Assembly: GCA_949745755.1 (NCBI GenBank)
Contig: CATJZL010000066.1
Span: 1-43,083, forward strand
DNA: 43,083 nt
Origin: UBA2730 sp022793235
GTDB lineage: Bacteria > Bacillota_I > Bacilli_A > RF39 > UBA660
Direction: 5' to 3'
The position numbers were made by a program, and so were the translations under genes. Of the stretch, positions 32,456 through 41,346 are shown piece by piece. The notes beneath the pieces are model-generated. The model worked only from the letters and a program-made list of their open reading frames with translations, was not told the origin of the DNA and ran no database searches. Position 1 is the first letter of the stretch, and every line of letters starts with the position of its first letter.

Positions 32456-33406
32456 ATGGTAGAGAAGCATTTTAGAAATTTAGAAGAACAAATTGAAATA
32501 CTAAAAAATAAAGGTTTAAAAATAAATAATGAAAGTTATGCAAAAGATGTTTTATTAAGAGAAAATTATTTCTTTTTAAATGGATATAGATATCTATTTA
32601 TGTACTCGAATACAGATAAAAGGTTTTTAGAAAACACAACCTTTGAAGAATTATATAGTATGTTCTTATTTGATAGAAATATAAGAAATATTATTTTCAA
32701 AAACTTATTAATCATCGAAAACAACTTAAAATCTATAATATCTTACCAATTATCAAAAAAATATGGTTATAAAGAAAGGGACTATTTAAAGGAAAAAAAC
32801 TTTACAAGAAGACCAGAAAAAAAGAAGCAAGTAAAAGATTTAATTAGTAAAATGCAAAGACAAATAAGAATCAATAGTAGAGACCATACAGCAACCATGC
32901 ATTATGCAGACAATTATGGTTATATTCCAATGTGGATTTTAGTTAAAGTACTTTCCTTTGGAATAGTAAGTGAAATGTATTCCATATTAAAAGATGATGA
33001 TCAAATTCAAATTGCAAAAGTCTATCATGTAAGCCCAGATTCTTTAATCACCTATTTACCTATACTTGCTAATTATAGAAATCTTTGTGCCCATGAAGAT
33101 ATTTTATTTGATAATAAAACACAAAAGCAAATTGAGGATACAATTTATCATCAACTTTTAAACATTCAAAAAGAAGAAGATGAATATATATATGGTAAGT
33201 GTGATTTATTCTCTCTACTAATAATAATGAAAGAATTACTAGTAAATGAAGAATTCAAATCAATGATAATAGAATTAGAGAATGCTGTAAACACTTTAGA
33301 TTATAATTTATCAACAATAAAAGTGGAAAAAGTTTTACACAAGATGGGATTTCCCCTAAATTGGTATGAATTAAAAAATATGGAAAGGAGTTACTTAAAT
33401 GAATAA
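32456..33406 (+). CDS. Abi_2/AbiD-AbiF-family HEPN protein
   Basis: 316 aa. Matches the Abi_2 family (PF07751) of abortive-infection proteins: FDRNIRNIIFKNLLIIENNL, then YGYIPMWILVKVLSFGIVSE, then the HEPN RNase motif R-x4-H as R208-H213 in NYRNLCAHE. HEPN proteins of this type are thought to cleave RNA during phage attack. ATG 32456 follows AGGTGA; the longer frame from TTG 32414 would run through the promoter. Overlaps htrA by 8 bases. No antitoxin-like gene is adjacent. Defence activity is inferred from family. Confidence 0.82.
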   Translation: MVEKHFRNLEEQIEILKNKGLKINNESYAKDVLLRENYFFLNGYRYLFMYSNTDKRFLENTTFEELYSMFLFDRNIRNIIFKNLLIIENNLKSIISYQLSKKYGYKERDYLKEKNFTRRPEKKKQVKDLISKMQRQIRINSRDHTATMHYADNYGYIPMWILVKVLSFGIVSEMYSILKDDDQIQIAKVYHVSPDSLITYLPILANYRNLCAHEDILFDNKTQKQIEDTIYHQLLNIQKEEDEYIYGKCDLFSLLIIMKELLVNEEFKSMIIELENAVNTLDYNLSTIKVEKVLHKMGFPLNWYELKNMERSYLNE

Positions 33407-34508
33407 TAGAAATGAAGAAAAAAGAAGTACAATACTATATGTGATAATAGGAATTTTAATTGGAATAATTCTTATTCTTGTAGTGGCAAAATATACAGAT
33501 TTACTCTCTAGTACACAAGTAATAAAACAAAATTCTAAAAATAAGACTATAGTAGAAAAAAATAGCATATCATCAAGTGTAGAAAAGGCAAGAAATTCTG
33601 TAGTAATGGTAGAAGGATATCAAAATGGACAATTAGCATCTACAGGAACAGGTTTTATTTATAAAACAGATTCTAAATATGGATATATTATGACAAATCA
33701 GCATGTTATAGAAAATATGGACAAAATTCTTTTAATTGATGCACAAGATAATGAAATAGAAGGAACACTTTTAGGAAGTGATCAATACTTAGATTTAGCA
33801 GTAATTAGAATAGAAAAAGAAAAAGTCTTAGATGTAGCAGAAATAGGAGATTCCTCTGGAATAGCAGTAGGAGATACAGTATTTACAATAGGTTCACCTA
33901 TGGGGTATGAATATAGAGGAACAGTAACAAGTGGAATTCTGTCTGGAAAAGATAGAATGGTAAGTGTAAGTATAGGAAATTCAAATACAGAAGACTATGT
34001 AATGAAAGTATTACAAACAGATGCAGCTATAAATCCAGGAAACAGTGGAGGACCATTATTAAATATTAATGGAGAAGTAATTGGTATCAATTCCATGAAA
34101 TTAGTAAAAGAAGAAATTGAAGGTATGGGATTTGCTATACCAATAGAATATGCCATGAGTCATGTAGAGGCATTAGAAAAAAAAGAAGCCATATCTTGGC
34201 CAGTATTAGGAATATCTATGCTTAATGTAGCAGATAGAGCATCAGCCTATAGAAATGGAATATCAATACCAGAAAATATAAAGTCAGGAGTTCTAGTCGT
34301 AGGCATAACAGAAAATACAGGAGCAAGCAATTCGGACTTAAAAACAGGTGATATTATAATAGAATTAAATGGAGAAAAAGTAGACAACATAGCTTATTTA
34401 AGATATGAACTTTACAAATATACACCAGAAGAAATCATAGAAGTAACATATATTAGAGATAATAAAGAATATAAAACAAAAATAACTTTATCTAAAAATG
34501 CAAATTAA
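33399..34508 (+). CDS. htrA: HtrA/DegP-like membrane serine protease
   Basis: 369 aa. One N-terminal membrane helix (about 11-30), then a trypsin-like domain with catalytic His102 (MTNQHVIEN), Asp132 (QYLDLAVIRI) and Ser216 (NPGNSGGPL), then one PDZ domain (about 275-365, LKTGDIIIELNGEKV). Family role is degradation of misfolded proteins at the outer face of the membrane. AAAGGAG lies inside the end of the Abi gene. Its terminator has been split by an insertion sequence. Confidence 0.93.
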   Translation: MNNRNEEKRSTILYVIIGILIGIILILVVAKYTDLLSSTQVIKQNSKNKTIVEKNSISSSVEKARNSVVMVEGYQNGQLASTGTGFIYKTDSKYGYIMTNQHVIENMDKILLIDAQDNEIEGTLLGSDQYLDLAVIRIEKEKVLDVAEIGDSSGIAVGDTVFTIGSPMGYEYRGTVTSGILSGKDRMVSVSIGNSNTEDYVMKVLQTDAAINPGNSGGPLLNINGEVIGINSMKLVKEEIEGMGFAIPIEYAMSHVEALEKKEAISWPVLGISMLNVADRASAYRNGISIPENIKSGVLVVGITENTGASNSDLKTGDIIIELNGEKVDNIAYLRYELYKYTPEEIIEVTYIRDNKEYKTKITLSKNAN

Positions 34509-34509
34509 T

Positions 34510-34522
34510 AAAAATCTCGTTT
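34510..34522 (+). terminator. htrA terminator, left arm (separated by IS)
   Basis: AAAAATCTCGTTT is the exact reverse complement of AAACGAGATTTTT at 35944-35956 beyond the insertion sequence. Removing the element and one target copy restores a 13-bp stem with a T tract, just after the htrA stop. Confidence 0.8.
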
Positions 34523-34532
34523 CTATTTTTAA

Positions 34533-35930
34533 GAGTCTGTAAATAAAATTGTGTAAATAGAAAATCTTTCCATGATAAAATAAAAGAAATGGAGAGATTT
34601 TTATTATGAAAGAAAAAAATAATAATGGAAAAGAAATATTAAAACTATTACAAGAAAATTATGAATTAAATACAGCGCAAGACTTATCAAGTGCAATTAA
34701 AAATATGTTTAAAGATGCCCTACAGGAAATGATGAATGCAGAATTTGATAATTCTATGGGATATTCAAAATATGATAAAAAGGTAGAAAAAACAAATTAT
34801 AGGAACGGTTCTACTAAAAAGAATTTGAAGAGCGAATTTGGCGAATTTGAATTTGAAACTCCTAGGGATAGAAAGGGAGAATTTGAACCTCAAATAGTAC
34901 CTAAAAACACAAGAGATGTATCAGGAATCGAAGATAAAATAATATCTTTGTATGCAAGAGGATTAACAACAAGAGAAATCAATGAACAAATACAAGATTT
35001 ATATGGAATAGAAGTATCTGCTACGATGGTAAGTAATATAACAGATAGAATAATACCAGAAATAAAAGAATGGCAAGAAAGGCCTTTAGATAGTGTTTAT
35101 CCAATCATATTTATAGATGCAGTACACTTTAGTGTAAGAGAAGAAAATCGAGTAGTAAAAAAAGCAGCTTATATCGTTTTAGGTATTAACAAAGATGGAT
35201 ATAAGGAAATATTGGGAATATGGATTGGAGAGAATGAATCATCAAAATTTTGGTTAGGGGTATTAAATGATTTAAAGGCACGTGGAGTTGTAGATATATT
35301 AATTATGTGTAGTGATAATTTAACTGGAATAAAACAAGCCATAGAAACTGCTTACCCTAAAACAATACAACAAAGATGTATAGTCCATATGATAAGAAAT
35401 TCAGTTAAATTTGTATCTTATAAAGACTTGAAAGAATTTTGCAATGACTTAAAGAAAATCTATACATCTAAAAATGAAAAACAAGGTTATGAAGAGCTTC
35501 AAAAGATAAAAGAAAAATGGAAAGATAAGTATATTGGAGCATTTAAAACTTGGGAAGAAAACTGGGATGCCATTTGTCCATTCTTTCAATTTTCAGAACC
35601 AATAAGAAAGATTATGTATACTACTAATACTATCGAATCTTTAAATCGACAATTTAGAAAATATACAAAAGTGAAATCTGTATTCCCTACAGATATGTCA
35701 TTATTAAAATGTTTATATTTATCAACAAAAAATATCACGAAAAAATGGACTGCTCCTTATCAAAATTGGGGTCCAATATTATCAGAACTATCTATAATGT
35801 TTGATGGGAGAATCTAAGTTCTTTGACAATTTAAATATATATGATATTATTTGAATAATAAAAAGAAGCAAAATATCTTATTGCTTCTATCATGGAAAGT
35901 TATCATTTACACAGATTTTTGGACACACTC
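34533..35930 (+). mobile_element. IS256-family insertion sequence, complete
   Basis: 1398 bp. Imperfect terminal inverted repeats begin GAGTCTGTAAAT on the left and GAGTGTGTCCAA on the right (read inward); about 20 of the first 26 bases match, with a shared TGTGTAAAT block. One intact transposase and an 8-bp target duplication show a recent, probably active insertion. A GAAGCAA/TTGCTTC hairpin near the right end may end the transposase message. Confidence 0.92.
34606..35817 (+). CDS. IS256-family transposase
   Basis: 403 aa Mutator-like DDE transposase. The catalytic residues fit Asp171 (IIFIDAVHF), Asp237 (IMCSDNLTG) and Glu344 (TTNTIESLNRQFRK), with the family QRCIVHMIRN segment between. 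The N-terminal half carries the DNA-binding region (RGLTTREINEQIQDLYG). Full length with no frameshift. GGAGAG is 9 nt before the ATG. Confidence 0.95.
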   Translation: MKEKNNNGKEILKLLQENYELNTAQDLSSAIKNMFKDALQEMMNAEFDNSMGYSKYDKKVEKTNYRNGSTKKNLKSEFGEFEFETPRDRKGEFEPQIVPKNTRDVSGIEDKIISLYARGLTTREINEQIQDLYGIEVSATMVSNITDRIIPEIKEWQERPLDSVYPIIFIDAVHFSVREENRVVKKAAYIVLGINKDGYKEILGIWIGENESSKFWLGVLNDLKARGVVDILIMCSDNLTGIKQAIETAYPKTIQQRCIVHMIRNSVKFVSYKDLKEFCNDLKKIYTSKNEKQGYEELQKIKEKWKDKYIGAFKTWEENWDAICPFFQFSEPIRKIMYTTNTIESLNRQFRKYTKVKSVFPTDMSLLKCLYLSTKNITKKWTAPYQNWGPILSELSIMFDGRI

Positions 35931-36044
35931 ATTTTTAACACGAAAACGAGATTTTTATATAAGTAAAAGTAGTAAGAATGATATAATTCCAACTTTCTTT
36001 TTAATATCAGATATAAGCATTTCCTAACAATATAGAGCCTATAA

Positions 36045-36078
36045 TAAATAAAAAGCAAGCATTAGCTTGCTATTTATT
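36045..36078 (-). terminator. Terminator of valS
   Basis: Stem GCAAGC/GCTTGC with a 4-nt loop (36055-36070), extended by A/T pairs, with a T-rich tract on the minus strand. The valS stop lies in the stem. Confidence 0.85.
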
Positions 36079-38496
36079 TTCAGAATTATCAAGATTAAGT
36101 TCTATTTTATCAATAGTATAATCATTACGAATAGATTTTATAGTTAGATTCTCTATAAATAAAGTAGCTTTAAAGTCTTTTATAGATTGATGAATAGCAT
36201 CTTCTAATTCATTATTTAAACTAAGTTGCATCAATTTTATTGGTGTTTTTAAAGATACATTATAAATGGTTTTTTCACCACGTGCCTTACTAATAATATC
36301 CACTATCATATTACCATATTTTACTTCTTTGACAAAATCAAAAGTAAAAGGTTTAATTTTTGTCAAATGAATAGAAAGTTCCTTATGATATAATTCTTGA
36401 TAAATTTCTTCAGTAATAAATGGAAAGAAAATACTAAAATTTTGTAATAACTTATAAAGTAACAAATATATTGTTTTTTGCCCAGAATATCTAGATTCAT
36501 CCCCAAATTCCTCAGGTCTATATAAACGATGCTTCACAATTTCAATATAATTATCACAAAAATTCCAAAAGAATTTTTCAAGAGTATTTAAAGCAAGACC
36601 TACTTCATATTCATCAAGATATTTAATAAAGCCCTTTTCCATTTCTTGAAAACTACCAAGAATCCATCTATCAATATATTCAAAAGAAATAAACTCTTTA
36701 TCAACATAATCATTTAAATGCATTTCAATAAATTTAGATACATTAAAAAGTTTGTTTATTAATTTCTTTCCTCTAAGTAAAGTTTCATCACTATACACAA
36801 TATCAGTACCAAGTCTACCAGTCCCAGCCCAATAACGAACAACATCAGCTGAATATTTTTCAATAGCATCCATAGGCTCTATTTTACTATTACCTTTACT
36901 TTTACTAATTTTTTCACCTTTACTTGCCATAACGAAACCTGAAATCATTACATTATTCCAAGGACGCATACCAAAATGATAGAAACTTTTAACAATTGTA
37001 TAAAAGTCCCATGTTCGAATAATTTCAGATGCATTAGTTCTAAGACTCATAGGCTTTAAAATAGATTCATAGTTATCTCTTTCTCCATAACGCATATTTA
37101 TAAGAGGTGTTACAGAAGAAGTTGCCCAAGTATCCATAACATCCATCTCAGGTAAAAATTCCCTACATTGACATTTTGAACAGCAAGTAACAGATGGCTT
37201 ATCCACAAGAGGATTAACAGGTAACTCTTCTAATTTGGCAAAAATAGGTTCTCCACATTCTTTACAATACCAAACAGGAAAAGGAACACCAAAATATCTT
37301 TGTCTAGAAATACACCAATCCCACATTATATTATTAACCCATTCATTATAACGATTATGCATGTGAGCAGGATGCCAATTAATTTCCTCCCCAATCCTTA
37401 GAAAATCATTTTTATGATTCATAGTATCAATAAACCATTGATTCATAACAGAATACTCAACTTCTCTACCACACCTTTCATGTGTTTGCACTTCATGTTC
37501 TAATTCCTCAATTTTAGTAACAAATCCTCCCTCTTGCAAATCTTCTATAATTTTTTTTCTAGCCTCTTTGATTTTCAATCCTCCATAATTAGGAACAGAA
37601 TCCTCAATTTTACCATCATCAGTAAAAATGTACTTTAAAGGTAAATTATATTTTTTCCACCATTCAATATCTGTTTGATCCCCAAAAGTACAGCACATAA
37701 CAACACCAGTACCTTTTGAAGCATCAACTTTTTCATCTCCCATAATAGGAACTTCCACATTAATAACAGGAATATGAGCGGTTTTTCCAATTAAAGAATT
37801 ATGCTTCTCATCAGTTGGATTAACAAAAACACAAACAATAGCAGGCAAAAGTTCAGGCCTAGTTGTCGCAATTGTGAATTCCTCTTCAGTTTCCACGGTT
37901 TTAAAATTGACATAATTAAATGTAGTTTTAATCGTCTTAGTCTCAAGTTCAGCTTGTGCAATAGAGGTTAAACACTCATTACACCATAAAGCAGGACTTT
38001 CCTTATGGTAACAATGTCCCTTATGAACTAAATCCAAAAAAGATGTCTGGCTAATTTTAATAGTAGAGGGACTAACAGTTTTATAATGAATATCCCAGTC
38101 AGTACTTACTCCCATTTTACTAAATAAATCTTTGAATTCCTCCTCATACTTATCTGTAGTCTGATAACATAATTTAGAAAATTCCTCTCTACCAATTTCG
38201 TTAGCTTTCTTTCCTTGTTCCTTCTCAACTAATCGTTCACTAGGAAGACCATTATCATCAAAGCCAAATGGATAAAAGATATTATATCCACGAAGTCTTT
38301 TATAACGGGCAAGCATTTCTGTTTGAGAATAAGAAAAAATATGTCCTATATGAATTTTTCCATTCACTGTAGGAGGAGGGGTATCAATAGAAAAAACTTC
38401 TCTTCCATCAGGCCTAAATTTATATATATCATTCTCTTTCCAGTATTCTAACCACTTTCTTTCTTTTTCTAAAGCATTATATTTTTTATCTAACAT
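36070..38496 (-). CDS. valS: Valyl-tRNA synthetase, short (type 2-like) form
   Basis: Charges tRNA-Val. 808 aa. Class I motifs: GKIHIGHIF (HIGH, residues 49-52) and KISKSKGN (KMSKS, about 529-533). The editing domain has TIATTRPELLPA. Cys pairs (WCNEC, YCKECGEP, CCSKCQC) suggest zinc knuckles. It ends without the usual C-terminal coiled coil, and PFGFDDNGLPSERLVEK plus overall length fit the archaeal-like second type of ValRS rather than the common ~880-aa bacterial form. The valine T-box upstream supports the specificity. Confidence 0.9.
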   Translation of the reverse strand: MLDKKYNALEKERKWLEYWKENDIYKFRPDGREVFSIDTPPPTVNGKIHIGHIFSYSQTEMLARYKRLRGYNIFYPFGFDDNGLPSERLVEKEQGKKANEIGREEFSKLCYQTTDKYEEEFKDLFSKMGVSTDWDIHYKTVSPSTIKISQTSFLDLVHKGHCYHKESPALWCNECLTSIAQAELETKTIKTTFNYVNFKTVETEEEFTIATTRPELLPAIVCVFVNPTDEKHNSLIGKTAHIPVINVEVPIMGDEKVDASKGTGVVMCCTFGDQTDIEWWKKYNLPLKYIFTDDGKIEDSVPNYGGLKIKEARKKIIEDLQEGGFVTKIEELEHEVQTHERCGREVEYSVMNQWFIDTMNHKNDFLRIGEEINWHPAHMHNRYNEWVNNIMWDWCISRQRYFGVPFPVWYCKECGEPIFAKLEELPVNPLVDKPSVTCCSKCQCREFLPEMDVMDTWATSSVTPLINMRYGERDNYESILKPMSLRTNASEIIRTWDFYTIVKSFYHFGMRPWNNVMISGFVMASKGEKISKSKGNSKIEPMDAIEKYSADVVRYWAGTGRLGTDIVYSDETLLRGKKLINKLFNVSKFIEMHLNDYVDKEFISFEYIDRWILGSFQEMEKGFIKYLDEYEVGLALNTLEKFFWNFCDNYIEIVKHRLYRPEEFGDESRYSGQKTIYLLLYKLLQNFSIFFPFITEEIYQELYHKELSIHLTKIKPFTFDFVKEVKYGNMIVDIISKARGEKTIYNVSLKTPIKLMQLSLNNELEDAIHQSIKDFKATLFIENLTIKSIRNDYTIDKIELNLDNSENK

Positions 38497-38522
38497 TTTA
38501 CCAATTCCTTTCTAATACAAAT

Positions 38523-38740
38523 ACAAAAAAAACTCATCCAAATTTAAGGACGAGTTCTCCCGCGGTACCACCTTATTTACTAAAATAGTCTCTTAATGTG
38601 TTAACGCCACCAACGAGTTTTTCTATAATCAAGAAAACTAGAGCTCCATCGCAACCTTCTAAATAAAATACAATATATTTTCACCAACCATATACTCTCT
38701 ACCTGTATTTATATTTATACTCCTCGACTTCATAGTTCTT
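38523..38740 (-). ncRNA. T-box riboswitch, valine specifier
   Basis: Leader of valS on the minus strand. The hallmark antiterminator sequence AAGGTGGTACCGCGGG is complementary to 38558-38573. It is followed by a terminator stem AACTCGTCC/GGATGAGTT and eight T (38525-38556). In Stem I an AGTA/GAA loop-E pair frames a specifier loop. The GAA is followed by G and then GTT, a Val codon (minus strand, 38655-38653), in the specifier position. Uncharged tRNA-Val would pair with it and with the UGGU of the T-box, allowing read-through. Confidence 0.92.
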
Positions 38741-38746
38741 AATCAC

Positions 38747-38775
38747 ATTATATAGGAAGAGACTCTATTTTTCAA
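38747..38775 (-). promoter_or_regulatory. Promoter of the valS T-box transcript
   Basis: On the minus strand TTGAAA (38775-38770), 17-bp spacer, TATAAT (38752-38747). Start near 38740. Confidence 0.75.
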
Positions 38776-38812
38776 TCCCTAATTTTTATATTACAAATCG
38801 TCAACAAAAAAC

Positions 38813-38841
38813 TTTCCATATTTTACCAAATATAGTATAAT
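38813..38841 (+). promoter_or_regulatory. Possible promoter of the SWIM gene
   Basis: TTTCCA and TATAAT (38836-38841) with a 17-bp spacer, divergent from the valS promoter; leader of about 83 nt. Confidence 0.45.
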
Positions 38842-38930
38842 CCAAATAAGACAGGAAGAATAAAAAATATATATTTAAAGTTATAAAAAAGTGTTAAAAA
38901 AACAAAAAAAGAAAGATAAAGAGGTAAAAA

Positions 38931-39824
38931 ATGAAAAAATTTGAATTAAATATAAGAACAGGATTTATTAGTGATTACAATCATGATGTATTAGATATTT
39001 GGTATATAGAAAATAAAATAGCAGCATATGTAAAACAAGAAAAAAATATATACAAATTGGAAATTATAGCAGAAGAAGATCAAATTATATCTTACTATTG
39101 TAGTTGTAGTATGTGTGGTGGTGGAATGAATTTTTGTAAACATTTAGCCAGTCTACAAGCTTATGTAAATGAAAATGAAATACCAGAATTAGAGCACCCA
39201 AAAAAGAAAAAAGAAAAATTAGATTTAAAAATTGAATTAGAAAAAATACCAGATAATTTAGAAAAAGAATTAAATAAATTATTAGATGGAGAAAATAGAA
39301 TTACTTGCTATAAAGCAAAAGAATTTTCAAATATTATAAGTAAGTACTGCGAATATATAACCTATTACATAAAAAAGAAAAAGTATACAATATCCTTAAA
39401 TCTTATAATAGAATTCTTAGATATTTTAAATCTTTACCATATAGATAGTGACGAAGCATACACAGATTCAGAAAGTGAAGTACTTAGTTACTTACAATTA
39501 TTAATAGCAGAATATAACTATAGAGAAGAAATTATAAACAGAGTAAAAAAAGAATATGGCCATGTAATACTAAATAAAACAGGAACTTCTTTATTAGATG
39601 TACTAATTAATACAGTAGAAGATAAAGAAAGTGCACAAAAGACAATATATCTAATATCAAAATTACAATTTGAAGAATATTTAGACAAAACAGATATAGA
39701 AGAAGATGTATTAAATACATTAAAAGAAAAAAATAAAGAAGCTTATGATGAAATAGTACCACCAGAAGATGACATGGAAGATTATGATTATTTAGAACAA
39801 ATGTTACAAAATGAGGAAATATAA
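38931..39824 (+). CDS. SWIM zinc-finger protein of unknown function
   Basis: 297 aa. The SWIM motif C-x-C-xn-C-x-H is YYCSCSMCGGGMNFCKHLAS near residue 56-75. The domain binds zinc and is linked to DNA or protein contacts. The remaining two thirds is helical, Lys/Glu-rich and ends in a very acidic tail (PPEDDMEDYDYLEQML). Other SWIM proteins often pair with SNF2 helicases or VWA ATPases, but none is present here. AGAGGT precedes the ATG. Confidence 0.72.
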   Translation: MKKFELNIRTGFISDYNHDVLDIWYIENKIAAYVKQEKNIYKLEIIAEEDQIISYYCSCSMCGGGMNFCKHLASLQAYVNENEIPELEHPKKKKEKLDLKIELEKIPDNLEKELNKLLDGENRITCYKAKEFSNIISKYCEYITYYIKKKKYTISLNLIIEFLDILNLYHIDSDEAYTDSESEVLSYLQLLIAEYNYREEIINRVKKEYGHVILNKTGTSLLDVLINTVEDKESAQKTIYLISKLQFEEYLDKTDIEEDVLNTLKEKNKEAYDEIVPPEDDMEDYDYLEQMLQNEEI

Positions 39825-39844
39825 TTTACTATATACAGTAAATT
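39823..39844. other. Short palindrome after the SWIM gene
   Basis: Perfect AATTTACT/AGTAAATT inverted repeat with a 6-nt loop overlapping the stop codon; no T tract follows. Confidence 0.4.
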
Positions 39845-39978
39845 ATGAAAAAAAGAAGAACTAAATATACCTTTACAAAAAACCAAATCGGACTTAAGTC
39901 AAAGTAAAATAGAAAGCAAGAAATAATGAAAGTGACAAATCAGTCAATAAAACATACCTTATATTAGAGGTGAAATTT

Positions 39979-40056
39979 ATGGATGAAAGAAAAAAAGTAG
40001 GTGTAGTGGTAGATGCTGGACACCCAAGTTATTTATTCCCCAATGTAGAGGTATAA
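39979..40056 (+). pseudogene. 25-codon ORF, probable 5' remnant of a lost gene
   Basis: Reads MDERKKVGVVVDAGHPSYLF plus five residues, with a proper AGAGGTGAAATTT ribosome binding site and a terminator 24 nt after the stop. VVVDAGH resembles the first strand and metal-binding His of N-acetylmuramoyl-L-alanine amidases (usually VxIDAGHGG), but that rests on a few residues. An intact start region plus an intact terminator suggests an internal deletion. It could instead be a real small peptide. Confidence 0.4.
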
Positions 40057-40080
40057 CAAATAAGAATCTATAAAATGTAA

Positions 40081-40107
40081 GGTACTTCATAGGAAAGTAT
40101 CTTTTTT
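40081..40107 (+). terminator. Terminator before the AlbA_2 gene
   Basis: Stem GGTACTT (40081-40087) and AAGTATC (40095-40101, one G-T pair), followed by six T. Confidence 0.75.
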
Positions 40108-40109
40108 GA

Positions 40110-40118
40110 TGGTATAAT
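40110..40118 (+). promoter_or_regulatory. Extended -10 promoter of the AlbA_2 gene
   Basis: TGGTATAAT ends at 40118, 27 nt before the chosen ATG; no clear -35. Confidence 0.5.
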
Positions 40119-40145
40119 GTATAGTGACAGAAAGAAGTGTTTGAT

Positions 40146-41297
40146 ATGGATTTAAAAAATACAATCGTAGATTTAATTGATTCTAAAAAAGAAGGGGATT
40201 ATTGGGATTTTAAAGAGAAATGGTATGATAATAGAGCTGATTTATTGCATGATATTATATGTTTAGCAAATAATAGAGTTGGTAGAGATGCTTATATAAT
40301 TATTGGAGTTGAAGATAAAACTTTTAATATAAAGGGTATTCAAAATGATTTGAATAGAAAAAATCAACAAAATGTAATAGACTTTCTTAAAAGTAAAAAT
40401 TTTTGTGGAGGAATAAGACCTGATATAGAAGTTAGAACTATAAATATATTGAGTGATGAAATAGATGTTTTAGTTATTAAAAATTCATTTGATACACCAT
40501 ATTTTTTATTAGAAGATTATAGAGATCGAACTGAATTAGTAAGAAAATATTCTATTTATACTAGAGTTGGAGATACAAATACTCCAAAAGATGGAATTGC
40601 AGATATAGATCAAATTGAATATTTATGGAAAAAAAGATTTTTATTAACAGAAAGCCCAATAAAAAGAATTTTTGATTCATTGAAAGATAAAGAAAATTGG
40701 GATGAAAGATATGTAAAAGGTGAAACTATTTATTACTATAAGTATAATCCAGAATATACACTTGTTGTTGAGGAAGAGGAAGATGATCTATATCCTGAAT
40801 TTTATTCTATGGTAATGATTAATAAAAATCAAAGTTATTTAAATTTAAATATTAAATATTATGGTACTATTGTATTTCAATGCCAATTAACTTATTTGGA
40901 TGGAGCTAGGTTATTAGTGCCTACTCCAAATTGGGGTTTTATTCGTGAGCTTGAAAGAGATAGAACTCAAGGTGCTTATAAATACTATATTTATAATAGT
41001 GATACTGAAAGATTATTAAATTTCTTCTTTGATGAAACTATAGATGAGCAAGAATATGCTAAAAATAGATTTGATGAGGTTGTTTTATATTTTGAATCAA
41101 ATAATCAAAGAAAAGATTTTGAATCTTATATTAGTAGTATTAAGGATGATGTAAATAGAGAGATTGACGAAGAAATCAAAAAGTTAGATTATATTAAATG
41201 TACTAAAGATGCAGAAACTAATTATATGAGAACACATATAGCAATTGGTATAGTTCTTAACAAATATTTAGAAAAATATATTGTTGAATTAACATGA
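40146..41297 (+). CDS. AlbA_2 (Schlafen-like) domain protein
   Basis: 383 aa. The N-terminal half matches the AlbA_2/Schlafen putative nucleic-acid-binding domain: KEGDYWDFKEKWYDN with its conserved acidic-Lys pattern, LHDIICLANNRVGRDAYIII GVED (read continuously) and YSIYTRVGDTNTPKDG. The C-terminal ~220 residues are not recognised. AlbA_2 proteins occur as regulators and in defence and mobile loci. ATG 40146 is preferred over GTG 40137. Third positions are richer in T than in most upstream genes, hinting at separate origin. Stop codon lies in its terminator. Confidence 0.75.
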   Translation: MDLKNTIVDLIDSKKEGDYWDFKEKWYDNRADLLHDIICLANNRVGRDAYIIIGVEDKTFNIKGIQNDLNRKNQQNVIDFLKSKNFCGGIRPDIEVRTINILSDEIDVLVIKNSFDTPYFLLEDYRDRTELVRKYSIYTRVGDTNTPKDGIADIDQIEYLWKKRFLLTESPIKRIFDSLKDKENWDERYVKGETIYYYKYNPEYTLVVEEEEDDLYPEFYSMVMINKNQSYLNLNIKYYGTIVFQCQLTYLDGARLLVPTPNWGFIRELERDRTQGAYKYYIYNSDTERLLNFFFDETIDEQEYAKNRFDEVVLYFESNNQRKDFESYISSIKDDVNREIDEEIKKLDYIKCTKDAETNYMRTHIAIGIVLNKYLEKYIVELT

Positions 41298-41320
41298 TAT
41301 CTTAATTGGTATCATTTTTT
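41295..41320 (+). terminator. Terminator of the AlbA_2 gene
   Basis: Stem TGATATC (41295-41301) and GGTATCA (41308-41314) followed by six T. Confidence 0.85.
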
Positions 41321-41346
41321 AATGTAAAGAAAGAGAGGATTGATGT

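Larger units (their letters stand above)
34525..35938 (+). repeat. 8-bp target-site duplication flanking the IS
   Basis: ATTTTTAA at 34525-34532 is repeated at 35931-35938, directly flanking the element's terminal inverted repeats. Confidence 0.85.

Noticed and set aside
41298..41346. oriT/RSA site upstream of the relaxase
   Set aside because: Only the terminator hairpin of the preceding gene was visible; no pMV158-like sequence was recognised.
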